From positions 1-54,793 of the IMG/VR virus record IMGVR_UViG_3300012920_000001: a stretch of 54,793 bases of DNA. One strand, given 5' to 3'. A model generated the notes under the pieces. That model saw only the letters and a list, made by a program, of their open reading frames with translations, did not search any database and was not told the DNA's origin. Position 1 is the first letter of the stretch, and each line of letters starts with the position of its first letter. This DNA is from a virus. The translations under genes were made by a program, and so were the position numbers. Of this stretch, positions 41,344 through 50,562 are shown in pieces.

Positions 41344-42330
41344 TTAAGCCTTGTTCTCTCGATCCCACTCCATATACCGTTTGACATACTTCTGTCGAAG
41401 CACCGGATCATCCCAAACACCGTGGTCCATCATAGCTTGTTTACGCTCAGGACTGATGTAAACTTCCTTACGAGTAGACGCAGGTGCGTGCTCTTTTCCA
41501 GACCCGACAGCAGGGCCACCACGAGCAACCCGTTTCTTTTTAACTGGCGTTGGCTCTTCTTGTTCTCCAACTTCTTCAACGAAATCTTCAAACTTTTCAG
41601 GCAGTCTTCGCGCTGCTCGTTCCGTTAGCTCATCCCAGTATTCATCCGTTGCTGGATCAAAACCCTCTTTAGTTAACGAAGCGTCTATTGCATTCACAAT
41701 GCTTGATTCTTCGTTTCCACCGTTGATGTCATACCAAGGATTGTCATCCATAAACTCCTGAGCGTGAGCTAAAACTCTATCGTCTACTGGAGTTTGTGGT
41801 TGTTGTTGCTGCATTTGAACGTTTGCTTGTTGTTTTTGACGTTCAAGTTGAGCTATTTTTTTCTGAGCTTGGTCACGATACGCTAAAGCCTTTTGTACAT
41901 CCTCACCACTTTGGGTTTCTACGCCTTTAGCAATAACTTGATCAGCCAAATTTAATTCTTTTTGAGCCACTGCAAGATGTTGATCAAGATTACCCATTTC
42001 CAAATTTTGGGATTTCTGTTCTTGGGCTGAAATTCTACGCTCAAGATCTTCGTTTCTTTTCCTGAGAAAATTCAATTCGACCTTGTCTCGCTTAATCGCA
42101 GTATCTCGACGTTGCTTACGCTCCTGTTTTTCTTTGCGTCTTCGCTCACGAATGCTTTCTCGCTCATCCGGTTGTTCTGAAGCAGTTTCAACTTTTTTTG
42201 GTTCTTCGGGAGCCGTTTCTGTGATTTTTATGTCCTCGGTATTTTCTTCTTGTGGTGCTTCGTCTTCAACGATAACAACTTTGTTGTCATCCGGCATTTC
42301 GTCACCGTCTTCTTTTCCTAACTCTGCCAT
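41344..42330 (-). CDS. Scaffolding protein
   Basis: The 328-residue protein has an acidic disordered start (GDEMPDDNKVVIVEDEAPQE), a long charged coiled coil (about 60-170, RRRKEKQERKQRRDTAIKRD) and a C-terminal basic part (VKKKRVARGG) that could bind the capsid protein. This is the normal make-up of a phage head scaffold, which guides prohead assembly then leaves. Location before the capsid gene agrees. No protease domain is visible. Confidence 0.72.
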   Translation of the reverse strand: MAELGKEDGDEMPDDNKVVIVEDEAPQEENTEDIKITETAPEEPKKVETASEQPDERESIRERRRKEKQERKQRRDTAIKRDKVELNFLRKRNEDLERRISAQEQKSQNLEMGNLDQHLAVAQKELNLADQVIAKGVETQSGEDVQKALAYRDQAQKKIAQLERQKQQANVQMQQQQPQTPVDDRVLAHAQEFMDDNPWYDINGGNEESSIVNAIDASLTKEGFDPATDEYWDELTERAARRLPEKFEDFVEEVGEQEEPTPVKKKRVARGGPAVGSGKEHAPASTRKEVYISPERKQAMMDHGVWDDPVLRQKYVKRYMEWDRENKA

Positions 42331-42344
42331 TTTCTATCTCCTTG

Positions 42345-42776
42345 TCAGATAAATGCTTTTATTTGAAGTGGGTCACCTGTCACTTTTCCAATGATGTCGA
42401 GATCATTAAAAATTACGAACAGTGCTTTTTCGCCATTGGGATCTTTATCCAAAGGCACTTCCCATCGGTCACCACCGTATTTTGGAACCCTTACAAAATC
42501 GCCATCGGTACACCAACTACCTTCAGGCCATAATTCCATTGTGTTTCTATTTTTGAAAGCCAAAGGTCCAACGTGCATAACTTTACCGATTTGTGTATTC
42601 CACTTTTCGGTATCTTTGGTATCTGTCGTTAAAATAATACCACCCGCTGTTTTCTTTTTAGCTGTTCTAATTTGAACCAGAACACGGCTACCAAAAGGCT
42701 GTATACCTGCGTCAATATCAGGGAATGCCTCTTTCAATGCGTTCTCATAAGTTTTTGTCACCGAATTTTTCCTCAT
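42345..42776 (-). CDS. GroES-like cochaperonin (Cpn10)
   Basis: The 143-residue protein has the GroES fold: IQPFGSRVLVQI at the start of the domain, KKTAGGIILTTDTKD in place of the mobile loop, QIGKVMHVGPLAF, and GDFVRVPKYGGDRWEV. GroES co-operates with GroEL; phage T4 gp31 replaces it to fold capsid protein. It is longer than GroES (about 95) because of a 25-residue N-terminal extension. A GTG at 42761 with GAGG upstream is an alternative start. It lies immediately upstream of scaffold and capsid genes, suggesting that role. Confidence 0.8.
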   Translation of the reverse strand: MRKNSVTKTYENALKEAFPDIDAGIQPFGSRVLVQIRTAKKKTAGGIILTTDTKDTEKWNTQIGKVMHVGPLAFKNRNTMELWPEGSWCTDGDFVRVPKYGGDRWEVPLDKDPNGEKALFVIFNDLDIIGKVTGDPLQIKAFI

Positions 42777-42942
42777 CTAAAAGTTGCAATAGTACGTTTA
42801 TTGATGACTCGTAACCTGCCATCATTCCGCAACGATGCCCGTACTCGAAAACATCGCGCTCTTGTGGATGTCTCAAAGCCTGTTCAGCAAACTCAAACTG
42901 TTTGGCTTTGAGAGCATTCAACAATTTTGTTTCTATGTTCAC
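42745..42942 (-). CDS. Small helical protein, unknown
   Basis: The 65-residue product is mostly helical (LLNALKAKQFEFAEQALRHP, YESSINVLLQLLDEEKFGD). It starts with GTG overlapping the previous stop (GTGA). It overlaps the cochaperonin by 32 bases if that gene uses its ATG. No family is recognised. Location suggests a head-assembly role. Confidence 0.55.
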   Translation of the reverse strand: MNIETKLLNALKAKQFEFAEQALRHPQERDVFEYGHRCGMMAGYESSINVLLQLLDEEKFGDKNL

Positions 42943-43100
42943 GCTTTCATATAACCTTTTGCGTTACCTGATAGCTTGTACTCGTAACGGGCTGGCATAA
43001 TGCCATCAACTTTTCCCGTCGATTCTTTTCTTGGACCTTCGGATAGCTTTCTTGGATTTTGTGCTTCCTTCATGTTGTCCATGTTCCGTTTGTAACCCAT
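42939..43100 (-). CDS. Very small basic protein (53 aa)
   Basis: The 53-residue product is Lys-rich and ends SGNAKGYMKA. The start at 43100 has a strong AAGGAGA site upstream, and the frame then overlaps the end of the neighbouring 256-residue gene by 95 bases. The next gene's GTG overlaps its stop, so it has a normal place in the operon. The role is unknown. The overlap makes it likely to be missed by routine gene calling. Confidence 0.55.
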   Translation of the reverse strand: MGYKRNMDNMKEAQNPRKLSEGPRKESTGKVDGIMPARYEYKLSGNAKGYMKA

Positions 43101-43776
43101 CTGGATTCTCCTTATAAAGATTGTCAAAGACACGATTAACATCCAAAGTGTAGTCCAAATCAGATTTGCTGTAGTGTACCCACTGAGAAGGACGAAACTC
43201 CGGTGCTCCTTCCCCTGCCTCAAACCACGCAGGGTGCGTAACTCTCACACGATTATTTGGTAGAGCCACAATATTTCCTGTCCATTCGCCTGCATCCAGA
43301 AGTTCTAGAACATGAGACTGCTTGTGTTGAGCAGGGTCATCTCCTATTTCTGAATCTGTATAATCGACAGTGAAATAATATTTTGCAGGGAAAAACTCCC
43401 CATCAATTTTTGCTAACCACGGACACGGTGTACACCGATCCAAAACGTAAACACTATGAGTTCTAGAAGAACAATCCCACGGTTGGGCATCGTGGGTTGC
43501 CATTGGCTCAGGCCAATCGTCCAACGGTGTATCACCGACCAAAGCTGTAATCGGCATCCTCGCCCACATAGCACCACCATGAACGTTTGGTTCATCGGTA
43601 TCGTAGGTTTCTGCACCTGTAAAAATTAACTGAAAACTGAGGCTACGGCATGGAATTGTCGTTACTGCAATCGCCATAGCATGGATAAATTCACCGTGAA
43701 ATTGTTGATGGTTGTAAGTGTACTCTCTTCGCACCCAACATTTGAAGTGCGGAATATTACTCTGCAAAAATGCCAT
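43006..43776 (-). CDS. Unknown protein, conserved type near portal
   Basis: The 256-residue product begins AFLQSNIPHFKCWVRREYTY and has Trp/Cys-rich beta segments (RCTPCPWLAKIDGEFFPAKY, VLPN-like IVALPNNRVRVTHPAWF). It ends in a basic tail. Similar proteins with this start occur near portal genes of marine phages. No enzyme motif is seen. A structural or assembly role is likely. It follows the portal gene by 24 bases, and its last 95 bases overlap the 53-residue gene. Confidence 0.62.
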   Translation of the reverse strand: MAFLQSNIPHFKCWVRREYTYNHQQFHGEFIHAMAIAVTTIPCRSLSFQLIFTGAETYDTDEPNVHGGAMWARMPITALVGDTPLDDWPEPMATHDAQPWDCSSRTHSVYVLDRCTPCPWLAKIDGEFFPAKYYFTVDYTDSEIGDDPAQHKQSHVLELLDAGEWTGNIVALPNNRVRVTHPAWFEAGEGAPEFRPSQWVHYSKSDLDYTLDVNRVFDNLYKENPDGLQTEHGQHEGSTKSKKAIRRSKKRIDGKS

Positions 43777-43800
43777 GTTTTAAGTTCTACTCTTTGTCAG

Positions 43801-46338
43801 TTATGGTTGCGGGTCTGGGTCAATTCCTGTTCCAGTTGATACTTGTACCTTCTCACCCGTAGCCATTTCAGCAGCTGCGAGTAATTTAGCTGTCTCGTTG
43901 TCTGACTCATTCATTCGTTCTCTAGCGGCTAGATCCTCAGCCTTTCTTCTGTTTTCGTTCTCTTGTTTGATAGCTTCAAGGTCAAATTTAGCCTGACGAT
44001 CTGCAATGTCATTCTCTATTTTAGCCGCTTCAAGCTGGTCTTCATTCATCATTTCAGTGGCTTTTAGCTCCATTTTATCCTTTTCAAGCTGCATTTTCGC
44101 CTGAAGTTCCATCTGATCTTGTTGAATCTTAGCTCGATCTGACTCAGCACGTTGTTGAAGCGTCATTTGTGCAATTTCGAGCGATTTATCCTGTGGCATA
44201 GGCGGTTGTGGGGCATATTTCTGCGCTTCGGCAGTCATTTGCGCTAAATCTTTGCCAAAATTGCCTAATTGTTGCTCAATAAATTGTTGAACTTGCATAA
44301 TTACGGTGACTTCGTCCGATGCTTCTTTTTGAACCAAATTTTGAGCTTGTGCTTGTTGCACTGCCGTGTGTGCTTCCACCAAATAGTAGTTCAAAAGATG
44401 ATCCCGCAAGTGAATAGCCATAGGATAGAGAAAATTTGGCATAATTGCAGGGTTTGCACCGAACAGTGGAGATTTCAGGAATGGCAAATGAGTCATCATA
44501 TGTGCCAAATGGTCCTGTTCTGGGAGAACGTATACGGGTCTGCCCAGTGCAGCCGCCACATTTTCACTCACGGGGTCAAGGTTTTCTGTTCCCGGTGGGT
44601 CAACTAACACCTCTGAGTCGGGAACTTTCATAACTCTCAGGAACATTTCCTCGACTTTGCGTGCATCATACATCTGAGGCATCAATCGAGCACGTTCCAT
44701 GATAGCTTGGATCTGCGCGAAACGCTGTGTTTCACTGAAAATGGCTGGATCACTCACAGGTATAACGTCCATTGGACCGTCAAAGTCTGCTGGTTCGATC
44801 TCAAGACCAGCTTCATTGCCCTGTAGATCTTCATCTACCATGTAAGCACTATTGATTCTGTGTAGAATCTTAAAACATCGCTCCATAGATGAATGTAAAC
44901 GTGAGTGAATAGAACTGAATACCACCATACCCTGTTCAATTAGGGCCATTGTAGTACCAACTGGCATATTTGGATTTGTATCACTTAGCTTTTCAAATGA
45001 TGTTTGAACAACACCACGGCCCGCGTCTACTAAAAATCCAAGTAATTGAAACAATGTTGGGCTTGGTCCACTGAACGGAAGAGGCATTGCAATCTTGCGA
45101 ATGTCATCCACCATTGCACCACCTTCAATTTCTGCTATTTCGGTAGGTTGCAAGCTAATTGTTTGTCCACTTGGACCACCTTTGAGCTTCAACATCGTTG
45201 GTATGTTTTGAATGTGAGCACTATCCATCAATGCCCTCAATGCTCCGGTTGCAGCACCACTCAAACCACCAATCATCTGGGTCAAACCGATAGGATAAGC
45301 ACCACGCCACGGCACAAATGGAAACTCTACGATCCAATCCAACTCGTTTTTCATTTCATCGTCTGCTTCCCAGTTACGATACAATGACAATGCTTTGTTG
45401 GTGGTTTTGTCTATAGTCAGGATATATGGCTCTAGGCCATCATCGAAATCCATGAACGTATAAATTTCAAAGATGGTTCTCAAACCGTCTTCGTTGTAAC
45501 TACTTTCTTGCTTACCTTCGATCTTATCGTTCGCAGTTGTTGCCTTGCTATACTCTGGCTCGTTTGGATAACCAAGATCGACATCGATATACATACCGGA
45601 TTTTACCCGTCTTTCGTATTCCATCTTGGTGATATACTGAACGTGAGTCTTACGTTCTGCCGTATAAAAGTTTGTTGCAGCAAACGGTAAATACACATCG
45701 TCAATCGGGATAAACTCTGACTGAGGTTTACGATGCAAACTATCCCACATAAATTTCATGTACTGACCACCACCCAATGGGAGTTGGGTACTAAGTTGTT
45801 CAAGTTCAGCACGGAACTCAGGCATCTGTTCCGTAGTTTGCCAGTTCATAAAGTCTGTCTTCCGTCTGGCTTTTTCTAGCTTGTCTGGTGTTTGCTCACC
45901 TTGAACTTTACTTTTGACAGGTCCGTTTGACGGGAACGCTTCCTTCATAAATCGTGCGGAAAAGTCAACGCACGCTTGAATTAACATGGGATGTACGACA
46001 CGGTTAGCACCTTCAAATTGTGCTCCACCCGGTGCGTCATCACCAAGTCCAGTACGCTGCAAACCTAATTCGTATTGTTTGTCGCGTTTCTCTCTGGACT
46101 CTTTGTCTTTTGATATCTTGTCTACTAGATCAATGATTGCCGTGTTGAGTTTATTCTGGTCTACCTCTTCGACAATATTAGCAAAATGTGCAAGCCTTTG
46201 TTCTTGGCTCAACTCCATTTCTTCAAGACGAACAAAAGCACCACCGTCTTCTGTTTCTTCAACCTCTGCTAACTCATTTGGGATAGCGACAGTTTCGCCT
46301 TGCTGTTCTTCTTCCATCATTGTTTCGTCAGACATCAT
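43801..46338 (-). CDS. Portal protein
   Basis: The 845-residue protein is the large portal of podovirus type. It has the GANRVVHPMLIQACVDFSAR helix near residue 107, FVPWRGAYPIGLTQMIGGLS, and a long C-terminal coiled coil (about 690-820, rich in Gln/Lys/Glu, such as QAKMQLEKDKMELKATEM). It forms the ring through which DNA enters the head. The size is large, like P22 gp1 rather than HK97. It sits between the 1410-residue gene and the scaffold group, as expected in a late operon. Confidence 0.82.
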   Translation of the reverse strand: MMSDETMMEEEQQGETVAIPNELAEVEETEDGGAFVRLEEMELSQEQRLAHFANIVEEVDQNKLNTAIIDLVDKISKDKESREKRDKQYELGLQRTGLGDDAPGGAQFEGANRVVHPMLIQACVDFSARFMKEAFPSNGPVKSKVQGEQTPDKLEKARRKTDFMNWQTTEQMPEFRAELEQLSTQLPLGGGQYMKFMWDSLHRKPQSEFIPIDDVYLPFAATNFYTAERKTHVQYITKMEYERRVKSGMYIDVDLGYPNEPEYSKATTANDKIEGKQESSYNEDGLRTIFEIYTFMDFDDGLEPYILTIDKTTNKALSLYRNWEADDEMKNELDWIVEFPFVPWRGAYPIGLTQMIGGLSGAATGALRALMDSAHIQNIPTMLKLKGGPSGQTISLQPTEIAEIEGGAMVDDIRKIAMPLPFSGPSPTLFQLLGFLVDAGRGVVQTSFEKLSDTNPNMPVGTTMALIEQGMVVFSSIHSRLHSSMERCFKILHRINSAYMVDEDLQGNEAGLEIEPADFDGPMDVIPVSDPAIFSETQRFAQIQAIMERARLMPQMYDARKVEEMFLRVMKVPDSEVLVDPPGTENLDPVSENVAAALGRPVYVLPEQDHLAHMMTHLPFLKSPLFGANPAIMPNFLYPMAIHLRDHLLNYYLVEAHTAVQQAQAQNLVQKEASDEVTVIMQVQQFIEQQLGNFGKDLAQMTAEAQKYAPQPPMPQDKSLEIAQMTLQQRAESDRAKIQQDQMELQAKMQLEKDKMELKATEMMNEDQLEAAKIENDIADRQAKFDLEAIKQENENRRKAEDLAARERMNESDNETAKLLAAAEMATGEKVQVSTGTGIDPDPQP

Positions 46339-49300
46339 ATGCCTCCAGTATCTGATCAGCCATCATGTCAACTTTTTTGGCGTTGTAAACCCCACCCTTG
46401 GCAAATCGTAACTTTCCTTGAACCCCAATGAACTTTTCATCCGTCTGTGGATCATATCTTCCACCAAGTCTAATACTTCCGTCATCGGTCTGATAAGTTA
46501 TGCCACCCTGAGCTGGACCTGCTTGTAATTGTCCATAACTAAACAAATCTTGCAAGTTTTCCATTCCACCTTGGACACTCGCTGATGCATCTATCACTAA
46601 ATTATCGTTAATGTTTTTGACAATACCCAACTCGGCAAATCCTTGAATTTGGTCAAGTGGTAAAGTTTTCTGTGAAACTTTTTCACCGTCGAAAAACAAA
46701 ATGTCCCGATAGCTACGACCACCACTGACATCAATTCCACCCGTGGCTTGTGCTCCGAGAAAATGTTCGAACAAGTTATCAAAAAAACTTTGACCAACTG
46801 ATCCACCCTCTTGATAGCCACGTTTTTTCATCTCTTCTATCGAGGCTGAAATTGTATCTACGATTTCCGGTGTTATTTCTTGTCCCGGTACTTTGGTGCG
46901 TATCGTTTGAGATTTAGCTGATTCTGATTCAGGTTTGCCTCTAACCATTTTTCCTTCACGCTCTTTGTACAAATCCTGAAATAATTGACTTTGTGGCACA
47001 TCACGCTCAAGAGCACCCAAATATTTCCCAGCCATTTGTGTGTCGTATGTAGAGTGTGGTATTAGAGGATCGGTAATAATATCAGCTTCTAAATCTATTT
47101 CACCAATTGCTCCACCAAACATTCCGGGTGGTGAATCAAGTTGAGATCTGTCCGTTGTAGCAACCCTAGCTTTACCCGGAGACGGAAATCCGGCCTTCTG
47201 TGCTGGTTGTTTCTCCATCATTCTCATAAATTTTTTCCGCACTCTAGACGGTGCCTTAGCAATATAATCACGAAGATCCGGTGAATCTATTCCGGGCCAA
47301 TCCTTTACAGGTCTGAAATCTTTATCTTCACCAACTTGTTTTTTCATTAGAGCGTCAAAGGCTTTCATATCTTTTTTCTTCATGCCACCGCGAGTAATAG
47401 TCACGGCTGTCATTTCTGCAAGCAGCTCCGGTGTAAAATTGTTAAAGTCTAAAGCTCGGGGTGCCATTGTTCCCGTAATACCCACAACTTCTTTACCTGT
47501 TTCTCTCGCTTCTTCTAGAGCACGGTTTTTTAAACGAGCGATTATACTTTGACCCGATGCCCAAATGTTTGTTTCGGGATTATTTGGAAGACGCTTATTC
47601 TCCCCTATTTTTCCTGCATCGCCACGCATATAGTCTCTGCCGCCTTCTGTGAGAACAGGTGTTTCTAATTTGATGTTGTCTACGGCAGTAATTTTTTCAC
47701 CAAGGCTTGAACGATCTCCGTAAAAAGGGATTGCTATTTTCCCTTCCAAATCTTCTATACTGATTGTTTTCTTCGGTGCTAACTCAACTACTGATTCTGA
47801 TTCGACCTCAACCTCAGATGGTGGCTTGTCCATTTTGGTTGCCTGATATTTCAAAGGATCTAACTCTTCTTTGGTCAATCGAGAGTAATCGTCTTTGCCA
47901 GTGTCACCTACATCCCTTGGACCTTTACCGCCTCTACTCTCTGCACCCCTAACAATTTCTTCGGCACGGCTTTCGACAATGTTTGGATCGTATTGTTTCA
48001 GGGCTTTGCGTAAAGGTCTCGTTACACCTTTCAACACTTGACCCGCAACGGGTGCATACTCGGATGTTCCTAGAAGTGCAGCAGTTCCTGCCGCAAGGGC
48101 TGGCATATATTGACCAGCTTGAATATTCTTCAAAGCATCTATTGCGTCACTTCCAATATCTCGTGGATCAGTAGGAACAACAATGTCATATCCCAACAAC
48201 AAGGCATCTAAACTATCAATACGACCATCGTTATTATAGTCAGCAAGATTAGATCTCTGTTTGGTTACTTCTCTTTGGAAATCTCTTTCGTCCATGCCCA
48301 AGTCAAGCTCGACTGAACCACCCTCGGCATAAGTTACATCGGTCAGAAAGTCTTTACGCATCTTGTCCGTAATGTCCATTCGCCAATCACCGTTCGGTGT
48401 CTGGTATGGTTCTACGCCATACTTCTTACCGATCTTCTTGGCTTCCTTGACCATCACAGTGTCGTATAACTGTCTCGCACCTTTCGTTAGATTTCTTCCT
48501 TGATCGTCTATCGAATCTTTAACGACAGGTTTATCAAATGCAAAACCGAACTCTGCATCCGTGCCATAATTTGGATTATTATTGTAAGCGTCAGCTACTT
48601 CATCTCCATAATTCTCACGCAACCATTTGACTTCCCCGTGTTGCAAAGCAAATGCATCCACATAATCTTCTATTTCTTCTTCTTTTACCGGATCATAATA
48701 TTCAATTTTTCCCTCAGCAGGAGAATATCTGAACGACTCAATGTGCTTCACTTGATCACGGACACTTGCCGATTGATTGCCACTTATCCAACCAATGGCA
48801 TCGTCGGCATTATCAACACCCTCGTTGATTAATCGTTGCATTGCTAACTTGGGCCACTCTTTCAAAAATGGGAAGTCTTTAGGCACACCCGGTGGGGTAA
48901 CTATTCGGGCTAACAGCCTTCGTTTTGCTATCAGCCGATCTTTCTCAAATCGCAATTTTCCAACTTTGTTCTGGGCATCTCTGAGGGCAGGAAAATTTCC
49001 TTCCATTCGGTATTTAGGTGTAAACTGATTAGCTAGGTCTATAAGTTCTGTGACTTCTTGTATCTCTTCCCGTATTTCTTCTTCTACTTTTGCTTTATTT
49101 GCGAGGGTTATTTTTTGTTCGCCTAATTCATCGAAGGCACGCTGAATGTTTTCGGCTATCTCAGATGCATTACCCTTATAGGCTTCGTTTCTAGCAGGAT
49201 CACGGACGATTTCATTGTGCAAAACTATTTTAAGATTGTTTCTGTCTTCCAAAAGTCTTCGCGCATTTGTATCTATCGGAGTGTTGAGATCAAACTCGCC

Positions 49301-50560
49301 ATATTGAGCTTTTGCTATTGCAGTATCCGATTGCATCTCTTCCGCAAACGTCACGTTCTTCGGCTCTTCCATCCCTTTCTGGCCCGGAATAGCATTGTCT
49401 TGAAATCTATCGCTCCGTATATGAAATATTGTGTTTTCATACCCCCTGTAGTGTGGATTAGGCAAACTAAAGTAATTGCCACCTTGTGTGCGTATATTTT
49501 CTTTTTGATATTGGACTGCCATCTCCGGAGTTAGTCCCACGAGTAACTCTTGATACTCATCTGAGTCGATAGGATCATAATCAGGAGAAATCGACCTTGG
49601 TCTTCTCATGACTGTCGCATACTCTGGAACAACACCCGTGTCATCAAATTTTAATAGTTCTTCTCGGATAGCACCTGACTTTGGCGTTCTTCTCTGCAAC
49701 GCTTTTTGTAGGTACTCTGTCGTCACAGTATCGTCAGGTTTCTCGCCAGCCATCTCCTGTAACTTCGCTTGGTATCTTACATCTTCAAGTTCCGGTTCGA
49801 TAAATTGCTTCTCAGTTGGGCTGATGTCCTCAGTAAGTTTTCTTACTTGACCCACCGTCATTTTTTGTTGTGGACTGCTACCGAGTCTTTCTCCAAGTCG
49901 GCCCTTATAACTCGCAGCTTCTAACACGGAAGTATCCGGTAGTTTCTGTCCAACTTCCTGTAAGAAACTCTTGATCGGTCTGCCTATCGTGCTCGTAGCA
50001 AACTTCGCCCCCGGAATGTAATCCGCAGCCATCAACGTACCCAAGCCAGCCATTGCCATGCCCTTTGCAATGTCACCCTGTTTGATGTTACTGCCAGCTT
50101 GCTTTAATGCCCCAGCAATCTCGGTTGGGTAAGACGGACGTAAAAACTCATAGGCATCAATGATATCAATTCGTCCATCGTCGTTTAAATCAGCTAAGGC
50201 TCCACGTTGTTGTGTTACTAAACGATCACCCATTGCCTCGGATAGTGGGTCATCTCCGGTGACACCCAACACACGACCACCCTCGTTCCACTTTACCTTG
50301 TTAGCCCAGTACGCTGCCGAAGTCTTACCCTTAGCAATATTCTTTGCGTGTCTAGCCTTGAATGACTTACGTCTGGCCTTTTGTTTTTTGGATTCGCCCT
50401 TCTTAGGCTTGCCCGCCGTGCTCACACCTTGTTGACCAAACCGGATTAGTCTCTCGGTGCCATTGTCGTTGATCTTGACAACGTGAGATTTGGTTGGGTG
50501 GTTAGGCGTGCGTCTCGGTTTGTTTAATTGCAAACTATCTTTGAGAGACTTCTTGCTCAT
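46328..50560 (-). CDS. Giant modular virion protein with dockerin-like Ca loops
   Basis: The 1410-residue protein starts with a basic domain (GESKKQKARRKSFKARHAKN then AAYWANKVKW). Two near-identical segments follow far apart: TQQRGALADLNDDGRID (about 116-132) and TKQRSNLADYNNDGRID (about 770-785), each a D-x-N-x-D-G-x-I-D-x-x-D calcium loop of dockerin/EF-hand type. Between them is a module with EEMQSDTAIAKAQYG and WPKLAMQRLINEGVDNADDA, like those of large polyvalent phage proteins. Four x-GG motifs (NEGGRV, AEGGSV, QEGGSV, AKGGVY) separate the parts. It may be an ejected or internal protein. The role is not known. Confidence 0.65.
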   Translation of the reverse strand: MSKKSLKDSLQLNKPRRTPNHPTKSHVVKINDNGTERLIRFGQQGVSTAGKPKKGESKKQKARRKSFKARHAKNIAKGKTSAAYWANKVKWNEGGRVLGVTGDDPLSEAMGDRLVTQQRGALADLNDDGRIDIIDAYEFLRPSYPTEIAGALKQAGSNIKQGDIAKGMAMAGLGTLMAADYIPGAKFATSTIGRPIKSFLQEVGQKLPDTSVLEAASYKGRLGERLGSSPQQKMTVGQVRKLTEDISPTEKQFIEPELEDVRYQAKLQEMAGEKPDDTVTTEYLQKALQRRTPKSGAIREELLKFDDTGVVPEYATVMRRPRSISPDYDPIDSDEYQELLVGLTPEMAVQYQKENIRTQGGNYFSLPNPHYRGYENTIFHIRSDRFQDNAIPGQKGMEEPKNVTFAEEMQSDTAIAKAQYGEFDLNTPIDTNARRLLEDRNNLKIVLHNEIVRDPARNEAYKGNASEIAENIQRAFDELGEQKITLANKAKVEEEIREEIQEVTELIDLANQFTPKYRMEGNFPALRDAQNKVGKLRFEKDRLIAKRRLLARIVTPPGVPKDFPFLKEWPKLAMQRLINEGVDNADDAIGWISGNQSASVRDQVKHIESFRYSPAEGKIEYYDPVKEEEIEDYVDAFALQHGEVKWLRENYGDEVADAYNNNPNYGTDAEFGFAFDKPVVKDSIDDQGRNLTKGARQLYDTVMVKEAKKIGKKYGVEPYQTPNGDWRMDITDKMRKDFLTDVTYAEGGSVELDLGMDERDFQREVTKQRSNLADYNNDGRIDSLDALLLGYDIVVPTDPRDIGSDAIDALKNIQAGQYMPALAAGTAALLGTSEYAPVAGQVLKGVTRPLRKALKQYDPNIVESRAEEIVRGAESRGGKGPRDVGDTGKDDYSRLTKEELDPLKYQATKMDKPPSEVEVESESVVELAPKKTISIEDLEGKIAIPFYGDRSSLGEKITAVDNIKLETPVLTEGGRDYMRGDAGKIGENKRLPNNPETNIWASGQSIIARLKNRALEEARETGKEVVGITGTMAPRALDFNNFTPELLAEMTAVTITRGGMKKKDMKAFDALMKKQVGEDKDFRPVKDWPGIDSPDLRDYIAKAPSRVRKKFMRMMEKQPAQKAGFPSPGKARVATTDRSQLDSPPGMFGGAIGEIDLEADIITDPLIPHSTYDTQMAGKYLGALERDVPQSQLFQDLYKEREGKMVRGKPESESAKSQTIRTKVPGQEITPEIVDTISASIEEMKKRGYQEGGSVGQSFFDNLFEHFLGAQATGGIDVSGGRSYRDILFFDGEKVSQKTLPLDQIQGFAELGIVKNINDNLVIDASASVQGGMENLQDLFSYGQLQAGPAQGGITYQTDDGSIRLGGRYDPQTDEKFIGVQGKLRFAKGGVYNAKKVDMMADQILEAYDV

Positions 50561-50562
50561 AA

